Source: Gongronella butleri
Lineage: Eukaryota > Mucoromycota > Mucoromycetes > Mucorales > Cunninghamellaceae
DNA length: 64,000 nt
Reading direction: 5' to 3'
Assembly: GCA_025201375.1 (NCBI GenBank)
Contig: JAIWZP010000006.1
Span: 558,001-622,000 of the forward strand
In this document: positions 1-12,200 of the stretch, one piece after another
Layout of the letters: each line of letters begins with the position of its first letter
Numbering within the stretch: the stretch's first letter is position 1
The notes under the pieces: generated by a model
What the model was told of the DNA's origin: nothing
Database searches by the model: none
What the model saw: only the letters and a program-made list of their open reading frames with translations
Program-made: the position numbers and the translations under genes

Positions 1-510
1 CGCGGTAAGCGCTTGTGGTTTGGGGACATCGTGTCCAGATCTCGGCGAGTTAGCCTACACGGGATTGATTTGATCCTGAATTCATGCAAAATGCGTTTTC
101 TCAGGACTGAGTGATCCGATCTCTGAAAAACCTTGACATCGTTGGCATTTTATGTTCAGCATCCTCTAGTTCAAATATAGGACCCGATGAACAAGATGCG
201 GAGGACGCACCCAGCCAAAGTGGAGCAAGGATTTGTGCATTTTGGTGGCGCAGGCGACAATGACCCAACGTATTGACGCGTGAGTCACCTCAAATAAATC
301 AGCAACCAAACGCTGTGAAAGCGCTTGTGGTTTGAACAGATCGCGTTGAGATCTCAGCAACTTGGTGTGTGACTCTAAAAACTCGCATTTTCGCCAATGC
401 TGCAAAAGAGCCCATGCGACTGCGTCTATAGAGGCTAGTAATCTGTCAAAAAAATAAGTTTTTGGCAGAGCACGCGTGAGGCAAAGATGGAATCGTTTTT
501 CCGTCAATTT
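1..510. repeat. Decayed dispersed repeat at the window edge
   Basis: Positions about 243-402 align by eye with 17650-17810: both carry the blocks CCCAACGTATTG, then TCAAAT-AATCAG, then GACTCTAAAAACTCGCATTT. The segment at 1-60 is a second, diverged copy of the block at about 313-370 (shared GCGCTTGTGGTTTG and GATCTC), so the block is duplicated here. The equivalent frame at 17.65 kb is open for about 45 codons but here contains stops, so this looks like a dead mobile-element fragment. Between 511 and 860 I see only AT-rich DNA with T-tracts and no gene. Confidence 0.55.
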
Positions 511-860
511 AGATGAATGATAGGTTGTCCCACAGCCGTGTTACTGTAGCTGCTCATGACCCTGGCTAAATTAAAGCACGTGGTGCATCCCTACCTCGTG
601 GATGCGTTAGCGCGGCGTCATGGCACATTCTCCCAGTGGTATGATACAGCAGTCGTCCGGAAAGAATAATCCAAGATTACTCATTGCTCGTCAACAAGCG
701 GAAGGAACACTTTCTTTTTTTTTTTTTTTTGGCTTTCGTTGTAAGCTTGGTGTCATTCTGACGACTTAATTTTTTTTTTAGATTTTGGTTTTGAGTCGGA
801 AGAGTATAGAATTGCTTTATTTTCTTCTATTTTTACACATTTGATTGCGAGGGATTGTCA

Positions 861-2815
861 TCATTGAAGTGGGTGCTGTTGAAAGTAATTCAAGGAATTG
901 TTGGTGCGATGATAGAACCATTCGCGGACGCCGGACAAGGAGATCAAGCCGGTGGGGCCATTGACAGCCGTGTGGAAGGGAATTGTCTTGTTGTAGGAAT
1001 CAACACCATCCTGGACGGTGGCAGGATCCATGGGAACGGGGAGTGATGACACGTTGAAGTTAAGGATGCTGTCAAAGTTGGGAATGCCCTTGGAGACCTT
1101 GGGCAACGCCGCATCCCAATCAACATCTTGTTGGATGAGGTCGACAAGGCCATCAATGCGCGCATTGACGTGATCCAGCGTGATGAGCTCTGTCACAACC
1201 TTGTAAAAAATCTGCTCAAAGCGTGCCTTGAATGCGGGCACTTCCAGCATCTTGGCCGTCGGCTTGCGAATCAAGAATCCAGGGAATTCGTGGTAATCGC
1301 CGTCCCACATCTTCTCAATCTTGTAATTTGTCCTTCCGAGCGTCGTGTCAAAGTCCGCAGCCGTGTACGTAAAGCGACCTTCGTCCAAATTGTCGTACAA
1401 AAAAAAGTTGTTGGCTGTGGCCATGAAACCATCGGCCAAACCGGCAGCAACTTCAATGGTCAAGCTATCGAAAGAATACATATGCCATCGTGTCAGCTGT
1501 ACAGCCACTATTGCATAATAAGTGCATGGTTATTTTTTTTTTTTTTTACCATCGGATGAAACTTTCCATATCGATCCGTTCGTTCCAATCGTTTTCCGCG
1601 CCATCGCCCACGGGAGGGTTTGCAAAGAATTCAGTGAGCTTGATCACCTTGTCATAGGTGGCATTGCCCTTTTTTGGCTCGTCTGCGACTTCATAGGCGT
1701 GCTGGTAAAGGGACATGTTAGGCAGGGGCTGCAGATCTGAACCAAAAACACCCTCAAACAGCGTGCCTTGATCGTATTTCTTGCCACCGTTGAATTCGTT
1801 GCGCAGCCATGTGCCCTTGTAATTCTCGACCATCAAGAACAGGCCAATTGGTCGGTCATTGATGATCAATCTACAGTGAAATTGAAGATTTTTCAACTAG
1901 ACATGATCAATTTGAATTTTTATAATGTACCTGACATAATGTGCACCAGATACAGGCATGCCGAGCGAGTCCATCATGTCGTAAACAATTCGTTCACGAA
2001 TGTATGAAGGGTCCGAGCGCATGGAGCGCAGCTTGAGGCGGCGATAGCCATAGAGATCGTCTTTTCCATCTTTGGGGATCTCCAGTCCGTATGAAAGCTT
2101 GTCCATCCAGCGGGAAGAGCGTCCAGCTAGCTTCAATTCACTGCCATTGAAGTGCTGCACCTTGTCATTTCTATCAAAAAAAATAAAACAAAGAAAAAAT
2201 GAGTGTTTTGGCAAAATTGCAAAAAAAAAAAAAAAGGGGCGTACTCAATGTAATAAAACGTCACAGGGACCTTCTCCTTGGAGGAACTGTTGGCATGGAG
2301 GGCGTCAACTTGCGCCTGTTCAGCCTGCAAATAGATTGTCGGGATTTCGCCGGTCGGATGCAACTTTGCTTTGGAATCAACGCGGTGAACGTAGGGGAGC
2401 GGATCAAGAATGCTTGGGAACAATGCTGGATTCTTGGAATTCCAAGTGCGATTGAAAAATTCATTGGGGGTCGCGTCATCGACAGGGGAACGGTGGAACG
2501 ACTCGATAGCCACAGGTTTCTTTTGCTGGTCTAAAATGGCGTAGCTGTAATTTCCAGCAGGTGCAGAGCCCGTGTGGATGATTGGCACGTCCTTGTGGGG
2601 ACTCAATTCGTAAGTTGATCCGCCAACCATGACGCCCATGAATCCACCATGACCTGGCGTGGCAATGACGCTGTAAGTAACATTGGATGCGCTGGCAACG
2701 AGTGGCAATGACAGCAAGCCAGTCAGCAGTGCTCCTACAATTGATGAAAGGTGTCAGATGATCAATGAAATAAAATCAAAAATTCCGCACCTTTGGTAAA
2801 CAAGTGTAAATGCAT
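861..2815 (-). CDS. CotH-like secreted protein (CotH kinase family)
   Basis: Five exons join in frame to 559 residues: 2815-2791, 2734-2245, 2170-1931, 1870-1550, 1464-861. The first exon is only 25 nt and, with the second, encodes a signal peptide (MHLHLFTKG then ALLTGLLSLPLVASAS). The rest has the layout of spore-coat-H-type proteins: a beta-rich N-terminal part, the NDKVQHFNGSE segment, a core with YGYRRLKLRSM and LFLMVENYKGTWLRNEF, then MESFIR followed by the aspartate- and aromatic-rich C-terminal half (FLYDNLDEGRFTYTAADFD). The family is expanded in Mucorales, where some members are cell-surface ligands; others are atypical kinases. No GPI signal is obvious at the C-terminus. Placing the last acceptor at 1465 is required to keep frame; the nearer AG at 1508 breaks it. 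Function of this member is unknown. Confidence 0.9.
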
Positions 2816-3208
2816 ATCCAAAACTTTTTTTTTTCTGATTTTCTGTACCCCACGGGTCCTTTTTTATATTTGACATGGCGGCCGACCGCATCGAAAAAGC
2901 TCAGCAGAGGAGCGGCGTGGTTGGGCCATCGGTGACTTTTCCAATTTGGGCGACAATTGTGCGGTCGCAGCTTGATTTCGGCAATGCACGTCCTTTTTTT
3001 TGAAACTCATACGTGCTAACCTTTAACTGCGCCATTGTTACCAACTTTTGACAACGCAGTGTTCCACGGCGATTGTCAATGTAGCCCTGATGACCAAAAT
3101 AAAACAACACACACGTGAATTGCCTTGGCAAAACGTCCAAAAATCGATTTATATTTTCGCAGCAAAAGATTCCGTGTTCAGAGACCCTTTTTATTTGACA
3201 AAGACGCG
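2816..3208. other. Intergenic, CotH promoter side
   Basis: About 390 nt between the CotH start and the stop of the next minus-strand gene. Apart from the TATA motif, T-tracts and a likely 3' end of the upstream gene I see no feature. Confidence 0.5.
2859..2868 (-). promoter_or_regulatory. TATA box of the CotH-like gene
   Basis: TATAAAAAAG on the minus strand lies about 45 nt upstream of the start codon at 2815. The distance suggests a very short 5' leader. Assignment is by motif only. Confidence 0.5.
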
Positions 3209-4384
3209 CTACACATCCACACGAAGGAGATCCAGCAATTTTTCCAGCAGTGCGTTTCCGCCCAGGCGTTCAATTTCAGCGCGAGTCTCTGCTTCCTTTT
3301 GTTTCATAAATTGCAGCGTGTAATCAAAGCTGCCGGTGCGCGTGATGATCTCGAGCGCGTATTTCTTGACTTCGACGGCTGTTGGCTTTTGGCTGACGAT
3401 GTTTAGCAGCTGGCGATTACTGGTGTCCGCACGGATCGAGTGGATGATGGGGAATGACATCTTGCCCTCGGTCAGATCTTCACAAAAGCCCTTGTTGTTC
3501 TCGTACTGCGAAGACTGGAGATTCATGTAGTCGTCGCGCACTTGGTAATAAATGCCAATCATGTTCACCAATGGGGTATAATCGCTAAGAAACAAAGAAA
3601 ACGTGAGCATTATGCGCGTTTTTCTATTTTTTATATTTTTTCTCTTTTTTGTTTTACCCATCCCTGTCGCTTGCTGCCTGCATTAATCGCACGGCCAGTC
3701 GCAGGAGACCGCTTGTTTCTATCAAGAACAAATAAAAAATAATAAAAATGAGCCATTGTGTCGGATCCCATCATGTGATCGGTGCCATACTCTTGTTCAC
3801 CATGGCAATGTACTCGTCCTCGGTGGGACACGTGAGAGAGTCGCGCCAAAAGAGCTCGATGCCTTGTCCCTGATGCAGATTGACGAGCTCCTCTGCGTAG
3901 ATTTTCACCATTTCCTGGTTGTTTAGCGCGAGGATCTGTTGCAATGCCAGGAAATACACGTAATTCGCGCAATTGATGGTCTGGGGGACGCCATAAATGT
4001 GATGAGCCACCGGCACCGAGCGCCGCAGATCCGAATCGTCTTGTACGTCGTCAATCCTGTATAAGATCGTGTGAGAAAAATAAAAAAAGGACGCGATATC
4101 CCCAATTGCTTGGTTTGCTCGGCCTACATTAGACTGGCATTATGCAGCATCTCGATGACCTTGGTAATGCTGAGGAGCGTGTCGTCTGGGATAGGCAGCC
4201 ACTGCTTGAAAGCGGCCATCAGCTTGGAACGGACATCTTTGCCCGGATGAGACATAATGTACTCATATGGCTCGAGCAAAATCTGGAAAGAAGAAAATAA
4301 AGTGGTAGTGAGTACGCGCATAAATAGGCGTATTTCGGCTTGCACGCGTACTTTGTCCAGGTCTGAAGGCGCGGTATTCGTCAT
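3209..4384 (-). CDS. Geranylgeranyl diphosphate synthase (polyprenyl synthetase)
   Basis: Five exons (4384-4352, 4282-4128, 4056-3791, 3718-3658, 3584-3209) give 296 residues, a normal length for fungal GGPP synthase. The first aspartate-rich motif is IDDVQDDSD (Asp65-Asp69) and begins exactly at an intron border; the second is VRDDYMN (Asp189-Asp190). [30 protein letters not shown] and [17 protein letters not shown] are conserved family signatures. The enzyme condenses isopentenyl diphosphate with farnesyl diphosphate to make the C20 precursor for prenylated proteins, carotenoids and, in Mucorales, trisporoid signals. No terpene cyclase or P450 lies nearby, so a housekeeping role is the simplest reading. 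Confidence 0.95.
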
Positions 4385-4585
4385 TTTCAAGAAAAAGTGT
4401 GAAAAAAGGGTGCCAAGCAAGAAAGAGGAACAAGAACAAGAACGGAGCAATTGGCGCCGTAACCCGCTCATGTGCTCACTTGATTTCAAATCCCGATCAT
4501 GCAAATCAATGCGAGCCCAAGTGTGGGTATGGAAAGCTTGTTTTTATTTTGCACAATGGGAAAAAAAAGGAAGAAACGAAAGGGA

Positions 4586-5578
4586 TCACCACAAAGTGTA
4601 GCCACCATCGACAATGATTTCCGTGCCCGTGACAAAAGTAGACGCGTCGGACGCCAAAAATACGACGACACCCTTGAGTTCGTGCGGCTTGCCAAGGCGT
4701 TTTTGCGGACAATGCTGTTCCCAATATTTGCGCATGGCGGCGCCTTCCTCGCCTTGCTGGGCCAAGATATTTTGGTTCATCACCGTGTCAAAATACCCGG
4801 GTGAGATTGCACACACACGGATTTCGTGCTCAGCCCACTCACACGCCAGGGACCGCGTCAATTGCAATACGGCCGCCTTGGTCGCATTGTATGGCGCGTG
4901 GCACTGGGGGGTATTGGTGATGTGCGCCGACATGGAGGCCACCGTGATGATGGACCCGCCATGGCCAAGCTTGATCATTTGCCTATTGTATCAAAAACAA
5001 GAAAAAAAAAAAGAGTCAATGGACGCGACCCCACCGATAGCGCTTGACCATTGCCTCCCTTTTCTCCCCTATTTTTTTTTCTTGTTCCCAGTTGCTTACT
5101 TGGCGGCCTGCTGAGCACAGAAAAACGTACCGCTCACATTGACATCAAAGATTTTTCGGAAATCAGCCGCTGTATAGTCAATTGCAGCGCACATTTTGTT
5201 GATTCCGGCGGCAGTGACAAGGATATCGAGGCCACCATGGTGCGCCACGATTTGATCAAAGAGTGCAGCCACCTGTGCGTCGTCCGTCACGTCGCAACCC
5301 CAACTGGAAGCCTTGACACCGCAATCCTTCTCAATTGTCTCTGCAGATTCTTGACCAGTCTCAGCAAGCAGATCAATACAGGCCACGTCGGCACCTGACT
5401 CGGCCAAAGCGCGCATCATTTCATAACCAAGACCGCGTGCGCCACCGGTGACTATGAGAAAAACGTTAAAACAGGCCGATTCCTTGCACACCATGCGCAG
5501 GTTTGTTCTCCCCATCCTACCGACGGCCACCTTGCCCTTTAAAGAGTACGACTGGACGACATTGGGGGATTGCTCCAT
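4586..5578 (-). CDS. Short-chain dehydrogenase/reductase (sorbose reductase/mannitol dehydrogenase-like)
   Basis: Three exons (5578-5521, 5451-5100, 4982-4586) encode 268 residues, typical of classical SDRs. Visible elements are the cofactor loop VTGGARGLG, the TAAG motif in ILVTAAGINK, the catalytic Ser155 in VASMS and Tyr168/Lys172 in PYNATKAA, and the C-terminal GTEIIVDGGYTLW. The N-terminal SYSLKGKVAVVTGG and ASMSAHITNTPQ-APYNATKAA resemble fungal NADPH-dependent sorbose reductase/mannitol dehydrogenase proteins. The substrate cannot be read from sequence. It follows the GGPP synthase gene on the same strand about 200 nt away, but co-regulation is not evident. Confidence 0.9.
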
Positions 5579-6877
5579 TGTGAAATCTTAGGGAGAAAGA
5601 AGGAAATTCAAGAAAGCAAAGTAAAAAAAAAACACATTGCCCTTGATATTTGCCTATTTATGTGTAAAAAATGTGCGACAAGGGACGTGTTTGAGTTCTC
5701 CACCCCGCGGAAAAACCGATCATTGGTTCTCTGCCCACGTTTTGCCTTGAATTTCTGCAAAAGCGCGAGAACGAGCGTGTCCAAGGTGGGGGTGCGATGA
5801 AAATCTTCGATTGGTGCATCAGTGTGGTGCAAGAATCAAAAAAGGCATGCGAATGGCCGCTTTTGGCACACGGAGGGCTGTGCGACAATGCAAGAAAAAA
5901 AAAAGAATTGGCAGAAATAAGCCTGGGCCATGCTCTCACACGCCGATGAGCATTGCTTTTCCTCACAGAATTCAACACAGAGAGAGGATTGACGCCATAC
6001 AGACATCCCGTGCTGGCTCGAGAGGCAGAAAAAAAAAGGGGGGGACGAGGCGCGACACGACACGCTTTTGGCGGCTCATGACAACGAAGACGAGCAAAAT
6101 CCTCACTCACCCCCCTTTTGCATCTTTGCCATGTCTAGGCTCCCACACAAAGCAAACGCTTTTTGTCACACACCAAGAAGGACTACACCCAATTCGTCCA
6201 TCTCGAGCCGGCCTTGGTTGGAGTTGGCCATCGCCATCAATAAAACGAGGAAAATCGAGACAATTGGGCGAAAAGCATTAAAAAAAAATGTCTATGCGGC
6301 ATGATGATGGACCGGTGAACCATGTCCTTCTTTCTGGTGGACTGCCGATTCCGGGATCAGGTTCTGAGGGGATCATCTGATCAAAAAGTGGCGAGAGCCA
6401 TCGTGCGGGGTGAAAATCCTCGGGACGTGGGCTTCGATCACGCCCACGCGCCTACTTTTGACCAGACACATGTTGTCTGGACCCGAATTGGCTGCCTAGT
6501 TACTTGTTTTTTTATTTTTATTTGCTGGCTTTTGTTGCCGGACACGCGAGTGCGCAGCAGCAAATGCATCGAAAGATGCGTGTCAAGGCCATTGACGCCG
6601 CTTTCTTTTCCTTTGGGTGTGCAAATTGTCTGCCCATGCCCTTGTTTTCCCCCCTTGGGAAGAGCACACGACAAGGGGTGCATGACGATTAAAAAAGGGG
6701 GTCATTGGGCGTGTGCGAGTGTGACGCCAAGCGCGCGCGGTGTGCGTCTCTCATCAAATTGCTGCATGCGGCCGTGAAAAAAAATGTACACCTCGTGGTT
6801 CCCGTTTTTTTTTTTTTTTTTTCTTTTTTTCGCTTTTGTTGCCCATTCCCCTTTCTTTCCAGCCAAGTCTCGTTCAA
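5579..6877. other. Divergent intergenic region
   Basis: About 1.3 kb between the divergently transcribed SDR and CCDC6-like genes. Short ORFs occur on both strands but have homopolymers and no family resemblance. Likely holds both promoters; I see no clear TATA box. Confidence 0.5.
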
Positions 6878-9000
6878 ATGGATATACCATCTACCTCTCC
6901 TAGCGCCCACAATGATACCGTGTCTACCCAACCCGATACCGACGTATGTTTTCTTGTTGTAGGCGTCTCTTGGCGCTTTGGGTCGTCCCCTTACCCCGCT
7001 TTTCCCCCTTTTTTTCTGTTTCGCGGCTCACCTTTTTCTTTTTTTTTTCGTTCTTTTACTTTTAGAAAACAAGACTGCTCAACGAGCTGCACCAAAACGA
7101 AAAAGCTCTGAACGACGCTATTCGTGACCAGCTGGAAAAGGTGCCTTTGGCAAGATGACCTGCGAAAAAACACGTTGTTTGACCCAATTTCTTGTTTTTT
7201 TTTTAAGGCTCGACGCACCAAAGCGACGATGGAAGCCGATTTGGAAAAGCGGGCCAAGGTTTTTAAGCAGACAATTGACCAGCAGGGACAGCAAGAGTAT
7301 GACCAATGCCTCGTTTTTTTCTTTTTTTTTTTTTAAAAAAAAAATCGTGTGATTTCTCATTTTTCTTTTTTTTTTTTTCTTGGACACTAGACAAATCGAC
7401 TTGGCGCAGCTGCTTGGCTCGAACGACATTCAAAAGCTCAAGGCGACCGTCGAAAAGCTGTATGCCGACAACCGGCAGATGGCACAACGCGGCAAAAAGC
7501 TCGAATTTGATCTTGAGATGGAGCAGGGCCACGTCAACATCCTGCGACACGACAACCAGACTCTCAAGCAGCTCACCGTGAACATGACGGCGCTCGCCGA
7601 GCAGGAGGAGGAGTACATCTCAAACATGCTGCTCAAACGCATCTCCGGCCTTAAGAAGGAAAAAGGCGAACTGCTCATGCAGGTCGAGCAAGAGGAGGAG
7701 TACATGACCAACATGCTTCAAAAAAAGCTCAATCGTGTAAGCAAACACAGAGGCCAAAGAAAAAGAGAGAACAGTGCGAAAAAAAGAGAAAAAGATGCGT
7801 CGCGCCGCGTTTCTCACCCTTTTTTATTATCCAGCTCCAAAAGGAGAAGATTGACCTTGAGAATGCTTTGGAACAAGAACAAGAATTCATCGTCAACAAG
7901 CTGCAAAAGCAATTGGAAGCACTCAAGGCGCAATCTACATCGCCGCGCATCTCAATGCAGGATGCCACCAGCGTGTCCAGCAGCCCCGCGCTGCCCACGC
8001 ATCCCTCGCCGGCCCTGAGGTAAAAAAAAAAAAATTGCTGCCGGCCAAAGGCTCATCCAATTGCCCCCCCCCCCTTTTTTTTAAAAAAAAAAAAGCGCCA
8101 AAAAGTGGGCACCTGCGAGCGCTGCGGGAGGCACATTCACGACAGATCACAATTTGGTGGACATGTTGCTCGCCGAGGTGACTAATTTGAAAGCCAAGAC
8201 CAGTGAGATGGAGAAGGAGTGTAAGTTGAGTGGAAATGCATTGGTCAAAGCTCATTCTCTCCCCTTTTTTTATTTTTATCTTTTCTATTTTTATTTTTAC
8301 AAGTTTTGCAAAAAGCACAGCAGTGCAACAAGTACAAGAGCGAATTGGTGCAATTCCGGAAACAGAATGGCCTGCCAATAGACGACATTCCGTTGGACGA
8401 GGGGTGAGACGCGCTTTTTTTTTTTTTTTCAGGGCGAAAAAACTCGCAATTGACCGCTTTTTTTTTTTTTTTTTTTTTCCTACAGGATCCCTGCCGTGTT
8501 CCGCACTGTCCCTCCGTCGCCCGGCCGTCAAGTCCGCGTAAGACCCCCCTTTTTCTTTTTTTTTCTTTTTTTCGTGCCTGGGTTTGCTCAATGGCACGTT
8601 CTCGCTCTCGTGTAGGCCAAGCGCTCAACGTCGACGTCGTCGCAGCGTTCCGCGACATCGGAAAAGGCGAGCAATCACGCCATTCCGCCTTTGCAGCTTG
8701 ACGGCGGTCATGATTCCATGTCGTCGAGCTCGTCGATCGGTCCCCAAACAATTCCTGGTCCGTCCTCTCGGTCTCGCTCCAGTAAGTCGCGCTTAATGGC
8801 TCTCTTTTTTATAATTTTTTTTTTTTTTTTTTTTTTTTTTTGCGGTAATTGCTTACCCTTTTTTTTTTTTTTTTTTTCTCCCTTAAGACTCGATCAGCTC
8901 GTCCGCCTCGAGCACCAAGAGGGACACCTCGGCAAGACGCATCTCTGCCACCATGTTTGGCCTGAATTCGCCTCCTCAGCAGCACCCGCCTCATCCTTGA
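6878..9000 (+). CDS. CCDC6-like coiled-coil protein
   Basis: Ten exons join in frame to 438 residues: 6878-6943, 7066-7140, 7208-7296, 7391-7736, 7835-8019, 8096-8220, 8304-8403, 8486-8537, 8616-8781, 8888-9000. The core is a long coiled coil with the repeating signature of the CCDC6 family: [22 protein letters not shown], then [20 protein letters not shown], then [20 protein letters not shown] second helical segment, [15 protein letters not shown], also matches the family. The last quarter is Ser/Pro-rich and probably disordered. In animals CCDC6 is a substrate of ATM signalling and a 14-3-3 partner; the fungal role is not established. Several introns contain T runs of 12 to over 20 nt before the acceptor. 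Confidence 0.85.
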
Positions 9001-9262
9001 AGGGGCTGCCACGTCACTTTTTTTTGATGGACTTAATAATAAAAGGCCATGTTTTCTGTTCTCGTTTCTGCGTGAAATTGCCTGTTTGGGCTTCTCTTGC
9101 CTTTTTTTCATGCGGGGAGTTGCTGGCTTGCCAGTGAGGGGCATGGTGACACAGGGCGGGCTTCGTTACACATTGCCCCAGCAACAAAAAAGGCGCCTTT
9201 TCGCCCCACGCTCCGCTTTTTGTTTCTTTTTCTTCTTTTTTTTTATTTTTTTTCAACTTATT

Positions 9263-12200
9263 ATGAGCAACGTGAACAAGCCTATCAACGAGTATCCGTC
9301 TCACGGGCTCATGCCGAAGCAAGATACACAAGCGGCAAGCTTTATCAAAAAGTACCCCGAGTACGACGGCCGCAACACGGTCATTGCCATCCTGGACACT
9401 GGTAAGAGCAAAGCGACAAGGATGGACGCGTCATGACGTGTGTGAATTGACACGATTTTTTTTATTTTTGCCCAGGTGTGGACCCTGGCGCCCAAGGTAA
9501 GACGAAAAAGCAAAAAAGAGACGCGAATGAAGGGAATGACTCTTACTGACCACACCCAATGCTCATTTTTAATTGTCGACAGGCATGCAGGTACAGGGAA
9601 AAAAGCAGCATTGTCATGCCCAAACGGGGTGGGAATCACTCACACGGGCCAAATTTGCGTTTTTTGCGTTTTTTTTTTTTTTGTCTGTAGGTGACCACGG
9701 AGGGCAAGCCCAAGATCATTGATATTGTCGACTGCACTGGCGGTGGTAAGATCCCGGGGAGGCCTTGTGGTCCTGAGACGCGCGGCAAAAAAAAAAAAAG
9801 AGGCAAATCTGACCTTTTCGTCACGTTTTAGGTGACGTGGACACGACCAAGGTTGTCAAGGCGACCACCAAGGAGATCAATGGCAAGCAGGCTTCCGTGT
9901 TGGAGGGGTTGAGCGGCCGCACATTGATTCTGGATCCCTCGTGGAAGAATCCCTCTGGCGACTATCATCTCGGCCTGAAGCGCGCGTACGAGCTCTTCCC
10001 TTCGGAGCTTGTGACACGTCTAAAGTCGGTAAGACGGGCGGCGCGCATTCAAAGAAAAAAAGTGATGGGCAAAATCGCGTCATCTGACCCTTTTTGTTTG
10101 CCATCAGGAGCGCCGCGGCTATTTTGAAGTGAAGCACTCGCTGTTGTTGAGCGAGGCACAGACCGCATTGAATGACTTTAATCAAAAGAACGCCAATGCC
10201 ACCGAGGAGCCACTGCTGCGCCAGCGCCAGGATTTGGAAGCGCGTGTCGACCAGCTTAAGAAGCTCATGGAGTCGTACGAAGATCCCGGCGTCATTCTTG
10301 ATTGCGTCGTCTTCAATGACGGCAAGGACTGGCGCGCCGTCGTGGACGTCACCGAAACTGGCGACTTGCAAGGTAAAAATAAAAAAAAAAGTGGAACGAC
10401 GGGTTCTCAATGACTTATTTTCTAACTTTTTTGACATTTTAGGCCAGCCTGCGCTTGCCGACTACCGCAAGGAGCTGCAATACCACACCTTTGGTGAGGA
10501 GGATTTGCTCAACTTCTCGGTCAACATTTATGACGATGGCGAATTGTTGAGGTAAAAATGGGAAGCATTGACCTTTTGTGCTTGTCACGTATTCACCGCC
10601 CTTTTTTTTTTTAATTTTTTGCAGCATTGTGACGGTCTCTGGTAGCCACGGCACGCACGTTGCTGGCATCACGGCTGGCAATTTCCCTGAAGATCCTGCT
10701 CTGAATGGTGTACGCTTGGATCAATGGCAAAAAGAAGGTTTTTTTTTGACGTTTTTTTTTTCTTTTTTTTTCTCTTCTTTTTATAGGTTGCCCCTGGTGC
10801 TCAATTGGTGTCTCTGCGCATTGGTGACAGCCGTCTTGGATCGATGGAGACGGCCATGGGTCTGACGCGCGCGGCGGTGCACATGGCGATGAACAATGTG
10901 GATTTGGCCAACATGTCGTATGGCGAGTCGAGCGGGTCGCCCGTTGACGGGTATTTTATTGAATTGCTCGCCAAGGAAGCGGTTGGCAAGTCTGGATGCA
11001 TCTTTGTGACCAGTGCTGGCAATGATGGGCCTTGTTTCAGCTCGATTGGCGCGCCGGCTGGCATGGACGCGAGCTTTATTACGGTGGGTGCTTATGTCAA
11101 GCACGCGCAGATGCAGGCCGAGTACGCGCTCTTGGAAACGGTCGCCGAGACGCCGTACACGTGGTCGTCGCGCGGCCCTTGCGTGGATGGCTTCAAGGGT
11201 GTCGACATTTACGCGCCTGGCAGCGCCATCACCAGCGTCCCTGTCTATGGGCTTGAGAAATTAGACTTGAAGAATGGCACGAGCATGTCCAGCCCCAATG
11301 CATGCGGCTGCATTGCCCTGCTGGTGTCGGCCCTAAAGGGCGAAAAGCAAGGTTACACGCCCTATCGCTTGAAAAATGCCGTTGTCCAAACCGGCAAAGA
11401 CGTCAATGATCCTCTCGGCGTCGGCTTCATTCAGGTCGACAAGGCCTGGGATTTTTTGGACACGTACAAGGATCGCAAGGATCTGGATATCCTCTTTGAG
11501 GTAAGGAAACAGGAAAAAATCACTGGTCATGGCTAATTTTTTCCCGGTTTTCTCATTTTCCTTTTAATCGCGCAGATCACGGCGCACAAGCGCGGGTTGG
11601 CTCACCGCGGCATCTACCTGCGCGAGGCGGAGGAGGTGAATCGTCCTGTTTTTGTTACAACGCAGGTGAAGCCGACGTTTATGGGTGAAAAGGACCCTGA
11701 GCATCCGATTTACCACCGCACCAAGTTTGAATTTGACGCGCGCGTCGCGCTTGTGCCTACGCAATCGTGGATTTCGGCGCCCGACTATGTGTATTTGCAC
11801 TCGAATGGCAATGCGTTTGTGGTCAAGGTGGATCCCACGGCGTTGGCCGAGAGCGAATTCCACTTTGGCGAGGTGCTTGGCTACGACACGTCGTGCCCCG
11901 ACCGTGGCCCCTTGTTCCGCATCCCTGTGTCCGTCGTCAAGCCGTCCATCACAAAGACAGGCTCCATCAGCTATGAAAAGGTCGAATATGGTCCTGGCGA
12001 CATCATCCGCCGCTTTGTCCACGTGCCTGAGGGTGCCACCCACTGCGAGCTCACACTCCGTGCGCGTGCCCCTCAAGGCACAAGCCCTGCGCGCTTCATG
12101 CTTCATTTGCTGCAATTGATCCCCTGCAAGAGCCAAAAAGACAAGCAAACCTACACTTTCCTGCTCGGCAATGGCTCCTTTGCCGATCCCGAGTCCGAGG

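Noticed and set aside
1464..1508. Splice acceptor at 1508 for the last CotH exon
   Set aside because: It shifts the frame; the AG at 1466-1465 gives a continuous CotH sequence.
3209..5578. Terpenoid biosynthetic cluster (GGPP synthase next to an SDR)
   Set aside because: No cyclase, prenyltransferase, P450 or transporter nearby; the neighbours are unrelated housekeeping genes.
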